Assembly: GCA_024449915.1 (NCBI GenBank) | Contig: JAMZAV010003114.1 | Span: 153,693 to 217,692, forward strand | From: Sweltsa coloradensis | Taxonomy: Eukaryota; Arthropoda; Insecta; Plecoptera; Chloroperlidae | Length of the DNA stretch: 64,000 nt | Direction: 5' to 3' | Shown: one piece after another, positions 46,901 through 57,810 of the stretch | Position numbering within the stretch: the stretch's first letter is position 1 | Layout: every line of letters starts with the position of its first letter | Notes under the pieces: model-generated | What the model saw: only the letters and a program-made list of their open reading frames with translations | What the model was told of the DNA's origin: nothing | Databases searched by the model: none | Made by a program: the position numbers and the translations under genes

Positions 46901-49900
46901 TAGTGGAGAAACTGCCCCACCCAGGTCGGCGCAGACCACGTGGACGTAGCGTCGTTCATCACGCTCTGCACGCTGGACATCATATGTGGTACTAAACAGT
47001 GTTTACCTTCCAGGCAGCAAGTGGCAGAAGCGGCGCCAAGACCCTCACCCCCGGCCTTCCACTTCCAGGTCCTGCAGGACTACGTGCCTGTGTTCAACGC
47101 GAACAGCGCGATCCTAGTGAGAAACTGCGCACCCAGGTCGGCGCAGACCACGTGGACGTAGCGTCGTTCATCACGCTCTGCACGCTGGACATCATATGTG
47201 GTACTAAACAGTGTTTACCTTCCAGGCAGCAAGTGGCAGAAGCGCGCAAGACCCTCACCCCGGCCTTCCACTTCCAGGTCCTGCAGGACTACGTGCCTGT
47301 GTTCAACGCGAACAGCGCGATCCTAGTGGAGAAACTGCGCACCCAGGTCGGCGCAGACCACGTGGACGTAGCGTCGTTCATCACGCTCTGCACGCTGGAC
47401 ATCATATGTGGTACTAAACAGTGTTTACCTTCCAGGCAGCAAGTGGCAGAAGCGCCGCAAGACCCTCACCCCTGCCTTCCACTTCCAGATCCTGCAGGAC
47501 TACGTGCCTGTGTTCAACGCGAACAGCGCGATCCTAGTGGAGAAACTGCGCACCCAGGTCGGCGCAGACCACGTGGACGTAGCGTCGTTCATCACGCTCT
47601 GCACGCTGGACATCATATGTGGTACGGTTCAAATCGAACATCAATTTTCAATAGGGAATTTGCATAACATTATTTTTGATTCTAATGGGTTAAGGCCACC
47701 TTCCTGTACACAAAAATATCTTATTTTCTTAATTTTGAGAATATTTTCATTTATGAAATAAGGGTGAAAGTTTCCTACATATTTTGGCGGGAAAAACGGG
47801 TCATACGTCACCAGCCTTCATGATGCAATCAACCAATCACGTAACGATATATCAAGTTACTCGCTTTCGGAGATTATCTTGGCTGTGGAAGCATATCTTG
47901 ACATCTAGTTTTTTCTAATATGATTAATATTTATTTTATACATTTTGTAATATCACAACGTAAGCTTTAACCGCATTTCAATTGATAAAAAGTAAACCTA
48001 CAAAGTTGATTATAAAACTTGGAAAAGGACATAAACTGTTGATTATTGTTGCCCATTGTTGTAAGAACCAAAGACTTTGGTAAAAGGAGGAAATTTCCTT
48101 GTTTATCTAGGCGGCCGTGTTCGTCATGAAGGCCGGTGACGTAGGCAGCCGTTTCAAAATAAATGTGCGGGAATTTTAAAAGGTCAAACTTTGACCCTCA
48201 ACAGATATTGAACGATTAACTTTAAAAACCTGAAGTTAACGTTTATATCATTTTTAGACGAACATCTATATATTGGACAAACTTTTACCGATATCTGGAA
48301 CTTATGCAAATTCCCGTTATTTTATTAAAATGGTGAACAACAAACTGTTGTCAAACCCTAGGACAACGGGGCATTCTGCGAACCGTCATACAAAGCTCAA
48401 AGCTCACATGAACAGATTTTCAATAGAGACCTAAGTAAATCTAGCGTTTTGAGGTAGATGTTTAATTGGTGAACAGATGTCTTGAATCCTGTTGTCAACA
48501 ATTTGACCAGGGTCAATGATTTTATGCTTCTAATTGACTGTGCCTATTTTCAGAAACGGCTATGGGAACATCGGTGAACGCTCAAACTGGTGAAGACATT
48601 GAGTACATCAGAGCAGTCAAGAGGTAACTTACTTTAACTAGGGAACCGGATCAGATATGACTTACACACTTACTAGCTAGATACAGGGAGCGTCCAGGTG
48701 CTTCTTTGCAAGAGCCAGTAGAGCATTCGCCCTTATCACCGAGGAAACAACCCAAGGAAGTCAACTCGTTCTGACCGGTGAGTAGCACCTCGTGCTCGCG
48801 CAGCTGATGAGCTACCTGTGTCGCTCATCCGTCTCGTTCTCGTATAACAATATGGAGGGGATGTGAGAAACTACTTCGCAAGTGACAGCCCGGGCAAGTT
48901 CGCCCTTAGTAGCCCGGGACGTGATTTAGCGTAATATTTCTGTCAGAAACTCACTGTCTCAATCACTTTAGTGTGTGTAGATCCTGAATCCAACACTAGG
49001 GTATTATGGGCACGCGAAGACATCAATGAATATTTTATGAAATGTTGAAATCGTTTATAATTACTACAAAATAGAATTACCCGATGTCGATGGCGTTGAA
49101 AACAAAACCGGAAAAAAATACACGCGTTATTTGTTTTGGTTTCAGGATGGGTGAGTTATTCCAGCATCGGCAACTTTCGGTTGCCATTCACAGGGACTTT
49201 ATCTTTCGCCTGAGTCCAACAGGAAGAGAACAGAAGAGAGTGTTGCATGTGCTGCACTCGTTCACCGAGAAGGTACTGGTCACACGCACACGCACACGCA
49301 CACGCACACGCACACGCACACGCACAAGCACATCTTCAAGCAAGCTAATCGTGTTTCTGTTGCAGGTAATCAGGGAGAGGAGGGCAGAGTACCGAGCACT
49401 GAAAGCCAACCCCAGCAACCAGGACGAGAGTAAGTTACACTCAAAGCACTTAATTAATATCTATCCTCAGATCTAAAAACTAGGGGTGAGCGAGTCCTGA
49501 ATTTTGAATTTCAGTCGAGTCCGAGTTCCCGTTCTTCGTCTTTTTTTTAAATTCATTATTTTCTCTCAGACTAATAGTTACAATAGGTACAATATTAATT
49601 TTATTTATTTATGTTAGTATATTATTTAGGCACCAAAAAAGTAGGTAGAGTAACATCTAATGTGTTTAAAAATGCAACCTCTCTCTAGATCATTTAAATG
49701 ATCAAGCACAAATAAATCAGTAAATGTTATTACATGAAAATGTTGACAGAAAATATAGTTAAACATTTTTATTATTTGTGCTAAAAATGTTCAAAACTTA
49801 CAAAAAGACAACAAATTTGTATCAAAATACTGAGGTTTATTAAACAAATGAGCGCAGCGAACGGAGTGATCTCCATTCAACTCAAACGGCTCTCATTCTG

Positions 49901-52900
49901 TTAGTCGGCGTGCGTGTGTGCGTGTGTGTGTGTGTGTGTGTGCGTGTGCGTGCGTGTGTGTGTGTGTGTACGTTGAAAATCAGCCGAATCGCTGAACAGA
50001 TTGCGTTGAAATTTTAAACAGACATCCGGTACGAGTTTACTGAGAACTGCTAACAAAATCAGCAAGATCCATTGCGATTTAAACCCACAAGAAATAATAA
50101 ATTGAAAAATAGGCTGCCAATGTTTAGAAATTATTTTAACGACAATGGTTTTGATTTAGAAAAAAACATTTTTTGTTTGTTGTTTACCTGGCTGTGAAAT
50201 GCCGTTTACAAGGTTAATCAAATGTTGCACGTCAAGGTACCTTACCCCCAAATTCCGCTCGTAGATTGAGTTAACCTTGCAATATTTTCACGTATTTCGT
50301 ACTGGCTATGTTTACCTTAGTAGGCCCTATTGCCACAGATGATGGACTACACTGCGTTTTATGCATTTCAAAACATGTTTAATAATTTTTAAAATACAAT
50401 CCAGAAATTACAAAATCTTTCCCGACCAGGGGATTGATCGCACCTCTCCCATATTTCGGCTATAAGGGCGCTATAGCCAACTAGACAAAGGAAACTCCAA
50501 AGTCGTTGTTAGACGAGTGAGCGAGTCATGTGTTGAGTACCCGGGAACATTTGCATTTAAGTTTGATAATTAAATTGGAATAAATAATAGGGTTTTTAAG
50601 TTTAGTTGGTATAAGATCGCGTCAACTGTAAGGCCATAATGCGCAATTCTAGCCTATGATTGGCTAGGGAGGCCTAAGGTAGGGGGAAGAAAAGGAATGT
50701 TACGGGGTACTCAACACATGGCTCACTCACTCGTTTAACAACGACTTTGGCGTTTCCCTAGTTAGACGAGGGAGCGGAGCGACTAAGGATACAATTCAAC
50801 TCAAACGGCGCTTATTCTGTTCTTCTGTACTTGTGTATGTGTGTGTACGCCGAAAATCAGCCGAATCGCTGAACAGATTGCGCTGAAATTTTAAACAGAC
50901 ATCCGGTACGAGTTAACTGAGAACTGCTTACAAAATCAGCTTTATCCATCCATTGCGATTTAAACCTACAATAAATAAAAATGTGATTTAAAAAATAATT
51001 TTTTTAAATACATATTTTTAAAGTTATTTTATGTATTTTAGAAGAAGTTAAGGTACTTTGCTGAACGGGAAAAAAGGAGAAATTAATTGGATGAGAGTAG
51101 CGAGCGTAGCGAGCGAAGCGAAGATTCCATTTCACTAAACTGGAGAAAAAAATTCCGGAATGTTTTTGTTTCTTTTTTTCTGTTTGTATTATTGTGTGTT
51201 TGTTAGCACGATTCCGGCTTAACCGATACTCCAATTACGATGAAATTTTATGGAGGCCTTCGAAATCTCTGAACTTAGAACTGCCACGTTTTTGAGCGTA
51301 ATCGAAAAATTATTTCTCAATAAAATCGCCATTTTACGATTTTTTTTCGATTTTTAAAACATTTCTTCGACTTATATAACAACTACATTTTTTATTCGAT
51401 TGTAGTGATTTTTTCACAGAACCTTAATTTTATAAATTAATATATTCATGTGAAATTTGAGCGCAATCAAAAAATGTTTTATTAGAAAATCGCAATTTTA
51501 CGATTTTTTCGATATTTAAAACATTTCTTCGACTTATAACACCCAAATGCATTATCCGATTGTAATGATTATTTCACAGAACCTTAATTTTATAAATTGA
51601 TATGTTGGGGTGAAATTTGAACGCAATCGAAATATAATTTCTCGTAAAAATCGCAAATTTACGCTTTTTTCATAAAAAAATAATTTCTTCGACTTATAAC
51701 ACCTACTTGCTTTATCCGATTGTAATGATTTTTTTTACAGAACCTCTATTTTATGAATTAATATATTGGTGTGAAATTTGAGTGTAATCGAAAAATAATG
51801 TCTAATGAAAATCGCAATTTTACGCTTTTTTCGTTAAAAAAAAATTATGCTCATCCAACAACGCGCCTAAAAAAGCGTTTGCGAAGCTTCCTAGTAGATG
51901 AATTTAATTTTTTGCGTAAACCCAGATTATTTGCAGAATATTATATTATAGCTGGGATTTCTTGGGGACCAAGCCCCCCTAGCTTCACCCTTCATACGCC
52001 ACTGGGTGGAGTACACTTTAAGAAGTTGAATTATGTATAATTATGTATAATTTTTAGGATGAAGACTTGAGATCAGTTGAAAAATAAACAAAACGTATAG
52101 TTGTTTCCATAAGAACAAATTATATAGCCATTTGGACATGAATGAGCCACGAGAGTGTTTTTTGCCACTTGAATATCACATGCTGCAGTTTATTTCTGCG
52201 TTTAGTCGATTTATTTATTAGTTAGATATTATATCGGCCTACATTAATTTAAATGTGCATTTTACTTTTTGAGCTTTGTAACGGCCATTAGTATTAACTA
52301 AATGGTTGGGGGTGGATTGGCCGGTTTATTTACAATCATCTATATAATTAATGCTTATGACCGTTACAAGTTTCAAAAAGTAAAATGCACATTTAAATTA
52401 ATGTAGGCCGATATAGTAAGTAACTAATAAATAAATCGACTAAACGCAGAAAGAAAATGCTGCATGTGATATTCAAGTGGTAAAAAACACTCCCAGATGA
52501 CTCTTCATGTCAAAAGCTAATAATATCAATAGTAATGTAAATAATTTAGATGTAGGATTATTATGGCTTTATCTAGGAAAAGGATAGACGTTTAAAAAGA
52601 AAGAAAGAAAGAAATATTATAGCCGATCCTTGCAGGCTGTAGCCTCTGTAGATACAGAGAAAATATGGGCTGTACGGCTGTACCTAAGCAAGCCATTGTG
52701 TTGAGTACCCGGGAACATTCCCTTTCTTCCCCCTACCTAAGGCTGGATCTAGACAGCTAGTCGCTAACCTATTAGGCTAGGGATGCAAATGTTTCCGAGT
52801 ACTCAACACATGGCTCGCTCACTCGTCTAACAACTTTAGCGTTTTCCTAGTTATGGCTAATCAGGGTTGGTAAGATGGCGCGAAAAATATAGATAACGAA

Positions 52901-55900
52901 TTTTCGGAAGACTCTGGGTGACACTGCGGCCACAGCCTTACACTTTCAAACTCGCCCGCGACCCGGCACCTCCACCAAAGTCATACATTTTTTATACTCG
53001 ATTTCGAGTAACAAATACTTAAGTTTCAGTTGAGTACCAAATACTCGACTCGACTCAAAATTTCGGTTACTCACACACCTTTGCAAAAAACTAAAACTAG
53101 GATAACTCTATTGCATACCAAATATTAAAACAGTAAATATGTAACGAAATAAATTAAAGACCAATGTACAAAAATATCCATAGCTTATAATAACTAAAAT
53201 GTTATTTGTAGTAAGTTACATTAAAAAGCAATGTTTTTTATGGTCCGGAATGATGTGCAGAGATTCTGGGTCCACGCCCAAGTCTGGGTAAACTAATTAT
53301 ATTGCACTTGTTGTGACGTGTTTTATCTGTTTCAGAAAAGCCTAAGAAGTTGACTTTCCTGGACTTGCTGATCGAGGTATCTGAGAAAGATGGTTCCCTG
53401 ACCGACCTGGACATACGTGAAGAAGTTGACACTTTCATGTTTGAAGGTCACGACACGACCTCTGCTGCAATCACGTGGACTCTGTACTTGTTGGGATGCA
53501 ACCAGGATGTACAGGTGACACACATTTTACACGACATCAACTAATTGTCCCTTTTAGTTAGTAAGCCACCTAGTTAGTTTATCTAATGCATGTTAACCGA
53601 CAGTATTGGACCGAGCGTTAAGCGTGCGACTCTGATTTGGGAGGTCCCGGGTTTAAATCCCGTCGACATCGGCAATCCTGACAAAATGTTTGTTCCTATA
53701 GGTTTTCCTCAGCGTCGATGCGAATGCAAGAGATTGAGTCCGGAAATCTCTTCATAATTGGCCTATCCGCAATATATCTAGTTCTGAAGAGGGTCTGTTT
53801 GATTTCCTTTGGTAAAATTACACTTGGGTTATTAAGATATATTTTACTTTGTAATTTTTCCCTAAGTTGTGGTGTTACCCATGCGTTACGTTGTTACATA
53901 AATTACAATACTAATGCAGCGTAAAATAAATATATCCTCAAGAAAATATGTAGACTGGGTAAAATGATGACATTCCTTATTGTGTCAGGATAAAGCGTAC
54001 GCAGAGATGCTGGAGCTGTTCGGCACCGACCGGAGAGAGCCGAGTGTAGCCGACCTCACGAACATGAACTACCTGAACAATGTCATCAAAGAGTCACTTC
54101 GTCTGTACCCGAGTGTACCGGGTATCTCCAGACTCTTGGAGGAAGAAGTCAAGATCAGTAAGTTCCATCCTAGCTTATCTAGATAGATAAAACGCTCACC
54201 GCGCATACTGACGTGGTTCCTTGTTATTCCCGCAGGAGAATACACAATCCCGGCCGGGACCAACGTTCCCATGATCCCGTTCATCCTGCACAGGAACCCG
54301 GATAACTTCCCGGAACCGGAACGGTTTAATCCGGACAGGTTTTCTGGCGAACAGAATGTTGGACGTCATCCGTTCGCCTACCTGCCTTTCAGTGGCGGAC
54401 CCAGGAACTGCATAGGTGAGGGAGACTGAGCACTTAGCTTGTTACTGGAGACAAAGCTGTAGAGATACGTTTTGTACCATTCAAATTTAGAACATTTAGC
54501 ATTAAATCTGTCAAATTAATCATTTCGTAGCCTATACCAAAACCCTTAACGTATGGTGTTTCTTGCACCTGTAGTGGTGAATGATGAGTTATAGGAACAT
54601 TTTAATTCAATATAGTCACATAAAACGCCAGAACACATTGCCAATTTTTTTCTCATATATTTAAATTATTGGATGAGCGTAGCGAGCGTAGCGAGCGAAG
54701 CGAAGATTCCATTTCACTACACTGGAGAAAAAAATCCGGAATGTTTTTTTTTTTTTTCTTTCTTTTTTTTTTTTGTATTTTTGTCTGTTTGTCCACACGA
54801 TTCCGGCTAAACCGATACTCCGATTGCGATGAAATTTTATGGAGGCCTTCGAAATCTCTGAACTTAGAACTGCCACGTTTTTTGAGCGCAATCGGAAAAT
54901 TTTTTCTCATGAAATCGCAATTTTACGATTTTTTTCAATTTTTAAAACATTTCTTCGACTTATAACTCCTACATGCTTTATTCGATTTTAATGATTTTTG
55001 CACAGAACCTTTATTTTATGAATTAAGATATTTTTGTGAAATTTTAGCGCAATTGAAAAAATATTTATCATTAAAATCGAAATTTTACAGGTTTTTTCTT
55101 TTTTTTAAACAATTCTTTGACTTATAACACCTACATGCTTTATCCGATTGTAATGATTTTTTCACAGAACCTTTATTTTATGAATAAATATATTAGTGTA
55201 AAATTTGAGCGCAATCGAGAAATTATTTCTTATAAAAATCGCAATTTTACGATTTTTTTAACAATTACGATTAATTAAAAAAAAATTTAAAAATTAAGTT
55301 AATTTTTAATTTAATTTAATTTAATTTAAAAAAAAATTCAACTTAGTAATGATTTTGCCACAGAACAACAGAACATTCGCATAACACATGGCAGCTCAAT
55401 GCACCAATTACGCTCATCCAACAACGCGGCGGGACTTCAGCGTTTTCCTAGTTTTTAGTAAAATTAGCATTTTGTCGCATCAAAAACCTTAAACGCTAAT
55501 AAACCGTATCTCTACCTATACGACAAGTTTCATCTATGTTGCATCCCTCTGAGAGTTTGCACGTCTCACGGGTAAACCGAACATGACCTTGGATTGACAC
55601 GAGTTCTTTGTTGACATTGCCCTACAACAAGGATATTCATCATGTTCTAGTGACTTTGGGGTCAGGGGGCGGGGCTATCCTCACTCAAACAGGGGATGTT
55701 TTCTAACCCGGCACCTCCACCAAAAGAGTTGACGCTGCATGTTGTTTTATATGTGTTTCCCTCGTAGACTATCGTGTTGTTAATAAGAAGCTTCGCTCCC
55801 TATTTTGAATACTCCTGTTTCCGAGCTGTATTGTATTAAGTTAGATGTGATGTAGGTATGCTGTTCATGCATCATGCTCCAAGTGTACTTGATGGATCAT

Positions 55901-56122
55901 TGGTCGGTTGTATTGTCAATGATTTTCAACACTGGGCTAATAAAGTGTATTCCCCTTTCAGGTCAAAAGTTCGCTCTCCTGGAAGAAAAGGCTGTGATTT
56001 CTGCCGTCTTGAGGAATTTCAAGATCGTGTCCCTGGATAAGAGAGAAGACGTCAAACTTATGATGGAGATGATTTTGAAACCCAAACATCCTTTGCAAAT
56101 GAAAATCACACCCAGGCACTGA
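43978..56122 (+). CDS. CYP4: Cytochrome P450 family 4 gene B, 11 exons, exon 4 in eight tandem copies
   Basis: Paralogue of gene A with the same intron positions and phases. Exons: 43978-44149, 45336-45442, 45528-45619, exon 4 array 45955-47621 (intact 186-bp copies 45955-46140, 46379-46564, 47436-47621), 48554-48623, 49146-49272, 49366-49429, 53336-53514, 53989-54157, 54236-54415, 55962-56122. Using one exon 4 and ignoring one extra base in exon 3, the frame is 502 codons (501 aa). N-terminal anchor about residues 4-22 ([16 protein letters not shown]), [11 protein letters not shown] hinge, I-helix [13 protein letters not shown]-helix ESLR, heme loop [11 protein letters not shown]. Exon 3 is 92 bp instead of 91: an extra G in GGGATTTGGGGCTT near 45594-45601 shifts the frame before the splice site. 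Last-exon peptide ends KITPRH. AATAAA at 56185. Probable ER membrane oxidase, substrate unknown; a functional gene only if the exon 3 indel is an error. Confidence 0.92.
44241..44716. mobile_element. hAT-like MITE in CYP4 gene B intron 1
   Basis: Left end CAGTGGCGTAACTA and right end TAGTTACGCCAATG are inverted repeats typical of insect hAT MITEs, with a G-rich run just inside the left end. A tRNA-like segment (minus strand, GTGGTTCGATTCCTGG at about 44396-44475) lies within. Confidence 0.7.
45655..45828 (+). repeat. Minisatellite of AAGTGCAAAACTCCG units
   Basis: About ten units of 17-18 bp alternating AAACTCCGAAGTGCA and AAACCCCTAAAGTGCA types. It lies in intron 3 of gene B, 125 bp before the exon 4 array. 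Confidence 0.85.
45955..47621 (+). repeat. Eight tandem copies of CYP4 gene B exon 4
   Basis: Units begin at 45955, 46166, 46379, 46590, 46802, 47014, 47226 and 47436. Each is exon 4 preceded by TTTACCTTCCAG and, in copies 1-7, followed by GTACTAAACAGTG; the GT-AG spacer is 25 bp. Copy lengths are 186, 188, 186, 187, 187, 187, 185 and 186 bp, so copies 2, 4, 5, 6 and 7 are frame-shifted. Copy 8 has Val-to-Ile (FHFQILQ) and a different donor (GTACGGTTC), which is the genuine intron 4 start. Copies 1 and 3 equal the gene A exon 4 base for base. Confidence 0.93.
47622..48553. other. Intron 4 of CYP4 gene B
   Basis: Noncoding. Two short inverted or direct echoes (TTTTCAATAG with GGAATTTGCATAA near 47642 and relatives near 48308-48425) suggest an old element, unresolved. 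It ends with a normal pyrimidine tract and CAG at 48553. Confidence 0.4.
49275..49326 (+). repeat. (CGCACA)n microsatellite
   Basis: Imperfect ACACGC repeats in the 93-bp intron 6 of CYP4 gene B, between exon 6 and exon 7. A length change here would alter a very short intron. Confidence 0.85.
49845..50482 (-). repeat. About 600-bp dispersed repeat (copy 2, reverse of 40928-41530)
   Basis: The reverse complement matches the copy in the intergenic region in order, including AATCTACGAGCGGAATTTGG and the tRNA-like TATAGCCGAAATATGGGAGA end. A (GT)n microsatellite sits at about 49912-49970. Confidence 0.75.
50483..50760. mobile_element. Short CTAGGGAAAC-family element (copy 2)
   Basis: Ends match those of 39520-40927 (AAAGTCGTTGTTAGACGAGTGAG and GAGTACTCAACACATGGCTC-type inward words on both sides), but the interior is only about 150 bp. 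Intron 7 of CYP4 gene B. Confidence 0.75.
51088..51890. repeat. 800-bp repeat with internal tandem units (copy 1)
   Basis: Starts GGATGAG and AGCGAGCGTAGCGAGCGAAG, then ATTCCATTTCACTAAACTGG and TATGGAGGCCTTCGAAATC. The middle is three to four diverged units of about 150 bp built on TTCTTCGACTTATAACACC and ATCGCAATTTTACG. It ends CTCATCCAACAACGCG. Paired with 54665-55440. Confidence 0.8.
52137..52511. mobile_element. Foldback MITE with about 145-bp arms
   Basis: The left arm (ending TTTTTGAGCTTTGTAACGGCC) and right arm (starting GACCGTTACAAGTTTC) are inverted copies that share ATATCGGCCTACATTAAT and TTAGTCGATTTATTTATTAG. The centre is about 70 bp. Intron 7 of CYP4 gene B. Confidence 0.8.
52690..52856. 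mobile_element. Short CTAGGGAAAC-family element (copy 3)
   Basis: GTTGAGTACCCGGGAACATTCC on the left and GAGTACTCAACACATGGCTC through CGTTTTCCTAG on the right, with about 80 bp between. The left terminus is truncated. Confidence 0.65.
53605..53790 (+). repeat. tRNA-derived SINE, family S1 (copy 4)
   Basis: ACCGAGCGTTAAGCGTGCGAC is an A-arm match and GTCCCGGGTTTAAATCCCG a B-box match. The body TGCGAATGCAAGAGATTGAGTCC matches the S1 copies in reverse. Intron 8 of CYP4 gene B. Confidence 0.8.
54665..55445. repeat. 800-bp repeat with internal tandem units (copy 2)
   Basis: Same order as 51088-51890: GGATGAGCGTAGCGAGCGTA, CACTGGAGAAAAAAATCCGG, TATGGAGGCCTTCGAAATC, units on TTCGACTTATAACTCCTAC, and the end CTCATCCAACAACGCGG. 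A (TTTAA)n-like stretch near 55300 is specific to this copy. Intron 10 of CYP4 gene B. Confidence 0.8.
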
Positions 56123-56184
56123 ACGAAATGTTTGTCTATACACGTTCGTTGTATAAAGTATTATTTTTCTACATCCTTTGCACA

Positions 56185-56190
56185 AATAAA
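56185..56190 (+). terminator. Polyadenylation signal AATAAA of CYP4 gene B
   Basis: First AATAAA after the stop codon at 56122, 63 bp downstream. Confidence 0.6.
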
Positions 56191-57757
56191 ATAGTACATC
56201 AGACGAATGCAATATTCATTGATACACGATCATCAAAATGTAAAACTCGTATTTTACAATAACAAAATCATCATTCTTACGACTTGGACTGTGGAGCGGG
56301 TCTCTCCCAGACATTCCCGACACACCCTCCTTGTTTCCCCCACCACTCATATAAACACCTTCCTCGTGATTCGGTAGCTTAGGGGTTAAGCACCCGACCG
56401 GCAATTGAGAGACCGGGGTTCGATACCCCGCTGAGATGGATTTTGTAATTTCTAGATTAATTTCCCTTAAAAGAATACATTGTTCTAAAGTACCCCGAGT
56501 AGGTGCAGTTCCACCCATGAGATATGCAGTGCTCGGCGTGTTGAGCTAATGTAAGGTTATAGTGTGTGTTTTGAGTGACACTTGCTTTCTAGAACGGACA
56601 GTTGTTCGGAGTGCGAATTAGTTTGATGGTCGCACTCTAGTTGAGAGCAAATATTGATAAACTAACAGACAAGCAGCCCTCACTCACTCGGTCACTCGGC
56701 CTGAGAGGCGGTTTAATAATAGATAAGCGTAATATCGAACTGTGATAAGACAAGTGAAGCACACACACGATAGCCAAGACCTGCCAATCATTCTCAACAG
56801 CTGCCAATACGAGCCAAGAATGACAGTTTACGACGAATTATCAAACAATATCAAACTCATTTATAACATATTTCATTATCTTTGATCAATGTTTATAACT
56901 GTATTTCTCTTAACTTGCTAAGTTCATAATATTTATATCGAATTTTGATAGTTGTTTGTAAAATTTCCCAAACATTCACATTTTCTTTATTTCTATTTTG
57001 TGTTCATGGAATTTTAAAAATATATTAAATAAATATTGATGAATATAGTACCAATCAACAGTTAGTTGCTGTAACTTCTCCGACTGCACTTAATTTATCG
57101 ACCTGTGCTAACGGTCCATGCAATGCTCACTCGAACATCTACAGGAGGAGTTTAGTTTGAGTGGAGAGAACTCATTCATTGTCGAATTGAAGGTGGATTG
57201 AATTAAATGCTAGCTTAGCTTGTATGCGACTGATAAAATTAAATACTTATACCAGTTAGTTAATAGAATCATTGAAAGAGGTCCCTGCTGGGGTGGGAGA
57301 ATACCCATCATAGTCTGAACTTAGACACTTGTTGATTGGTTGGGCAGCAACAGTTGAACATATATTTATGTATCTGTAGTTTCAATAAAAACGATGAAAC
57401 GATGTGCACCTGTTTATCATACACTACTTTTTAAAAGTATCCTACATATATATGTATCTATTTCGGCTCTAATATTAATCATGTGTGCAGACTTTCGGAC
57501 AAGCGATGTCTATAATGTCTATGATGATGGACATCAGTAGGCTGGGCTAACATGATTTTGTCTGAATTGCTAGTTCTGTATTTTACCGTGTTGAAATACT
57601 TTCTTACTTTAATATATTGCAAAGGTGTACTGCATTTAAATTGTAAACAAAAAATATTACAGTAGGTTTGTAACTAAATGTAGTCTTTAACAGATCTGAG
57701 TTTTATAGGTTGGTTTTGAGCCAAAGTGAATCTCCCTTGTCGCGATAATGCGCAAGT
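56191..57757. other. Intergenic between CYP4 gene B and the gustatory receptor
   Basis: Noncoding. 56375-56450 (plus) is tRNA-like: GGTAGCTTAGGGGTTAAGC and GGGGTTCGATACCCC, with a solid T arm but no matching acceptor stem, so probably a SINE head. The rest is AT-rich with no recognisable element. Confidence 0.45.
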
Positions 57758-57810
57758 CTTCTTCTTCTTCTTCTTCTTCTTCTTCTTCTTCTTCTTCTTC
57801 TTCTTCTTGG
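57758..57810 (-). repeat. (CTT)n/(GAA)n microsatellite after the receptor stop codon
   Basis: About 17 CTT units on the plus strand, directly 3' of the gustatory receptor stop on the minus strand, so it would be (AAG)n in the 3' UTR. The other copy of this exon (62007-62063) lacks the expansion. Confidence 0.9.

Noticed and set aside
45831..47667. Long open frames (up to 246 aa) across the exon 4 array
   Set aside because: They are read-through of the tandem P450 exons and spacers, partly in the wrong frame; the true product uses one copy spliced between exons 3 and 5.
49084..49476. 130-aa frame as a separate gene
   Set aside because: It is CYP4 gene B exons 6 and 7 read through the short microsatellite intron between them.
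56375..56450. Functional tRNA gene
   Set aside because: The T arm and B box are good, but the acceptor and anticodon stems do not pair convincingly; read as a SINE head.
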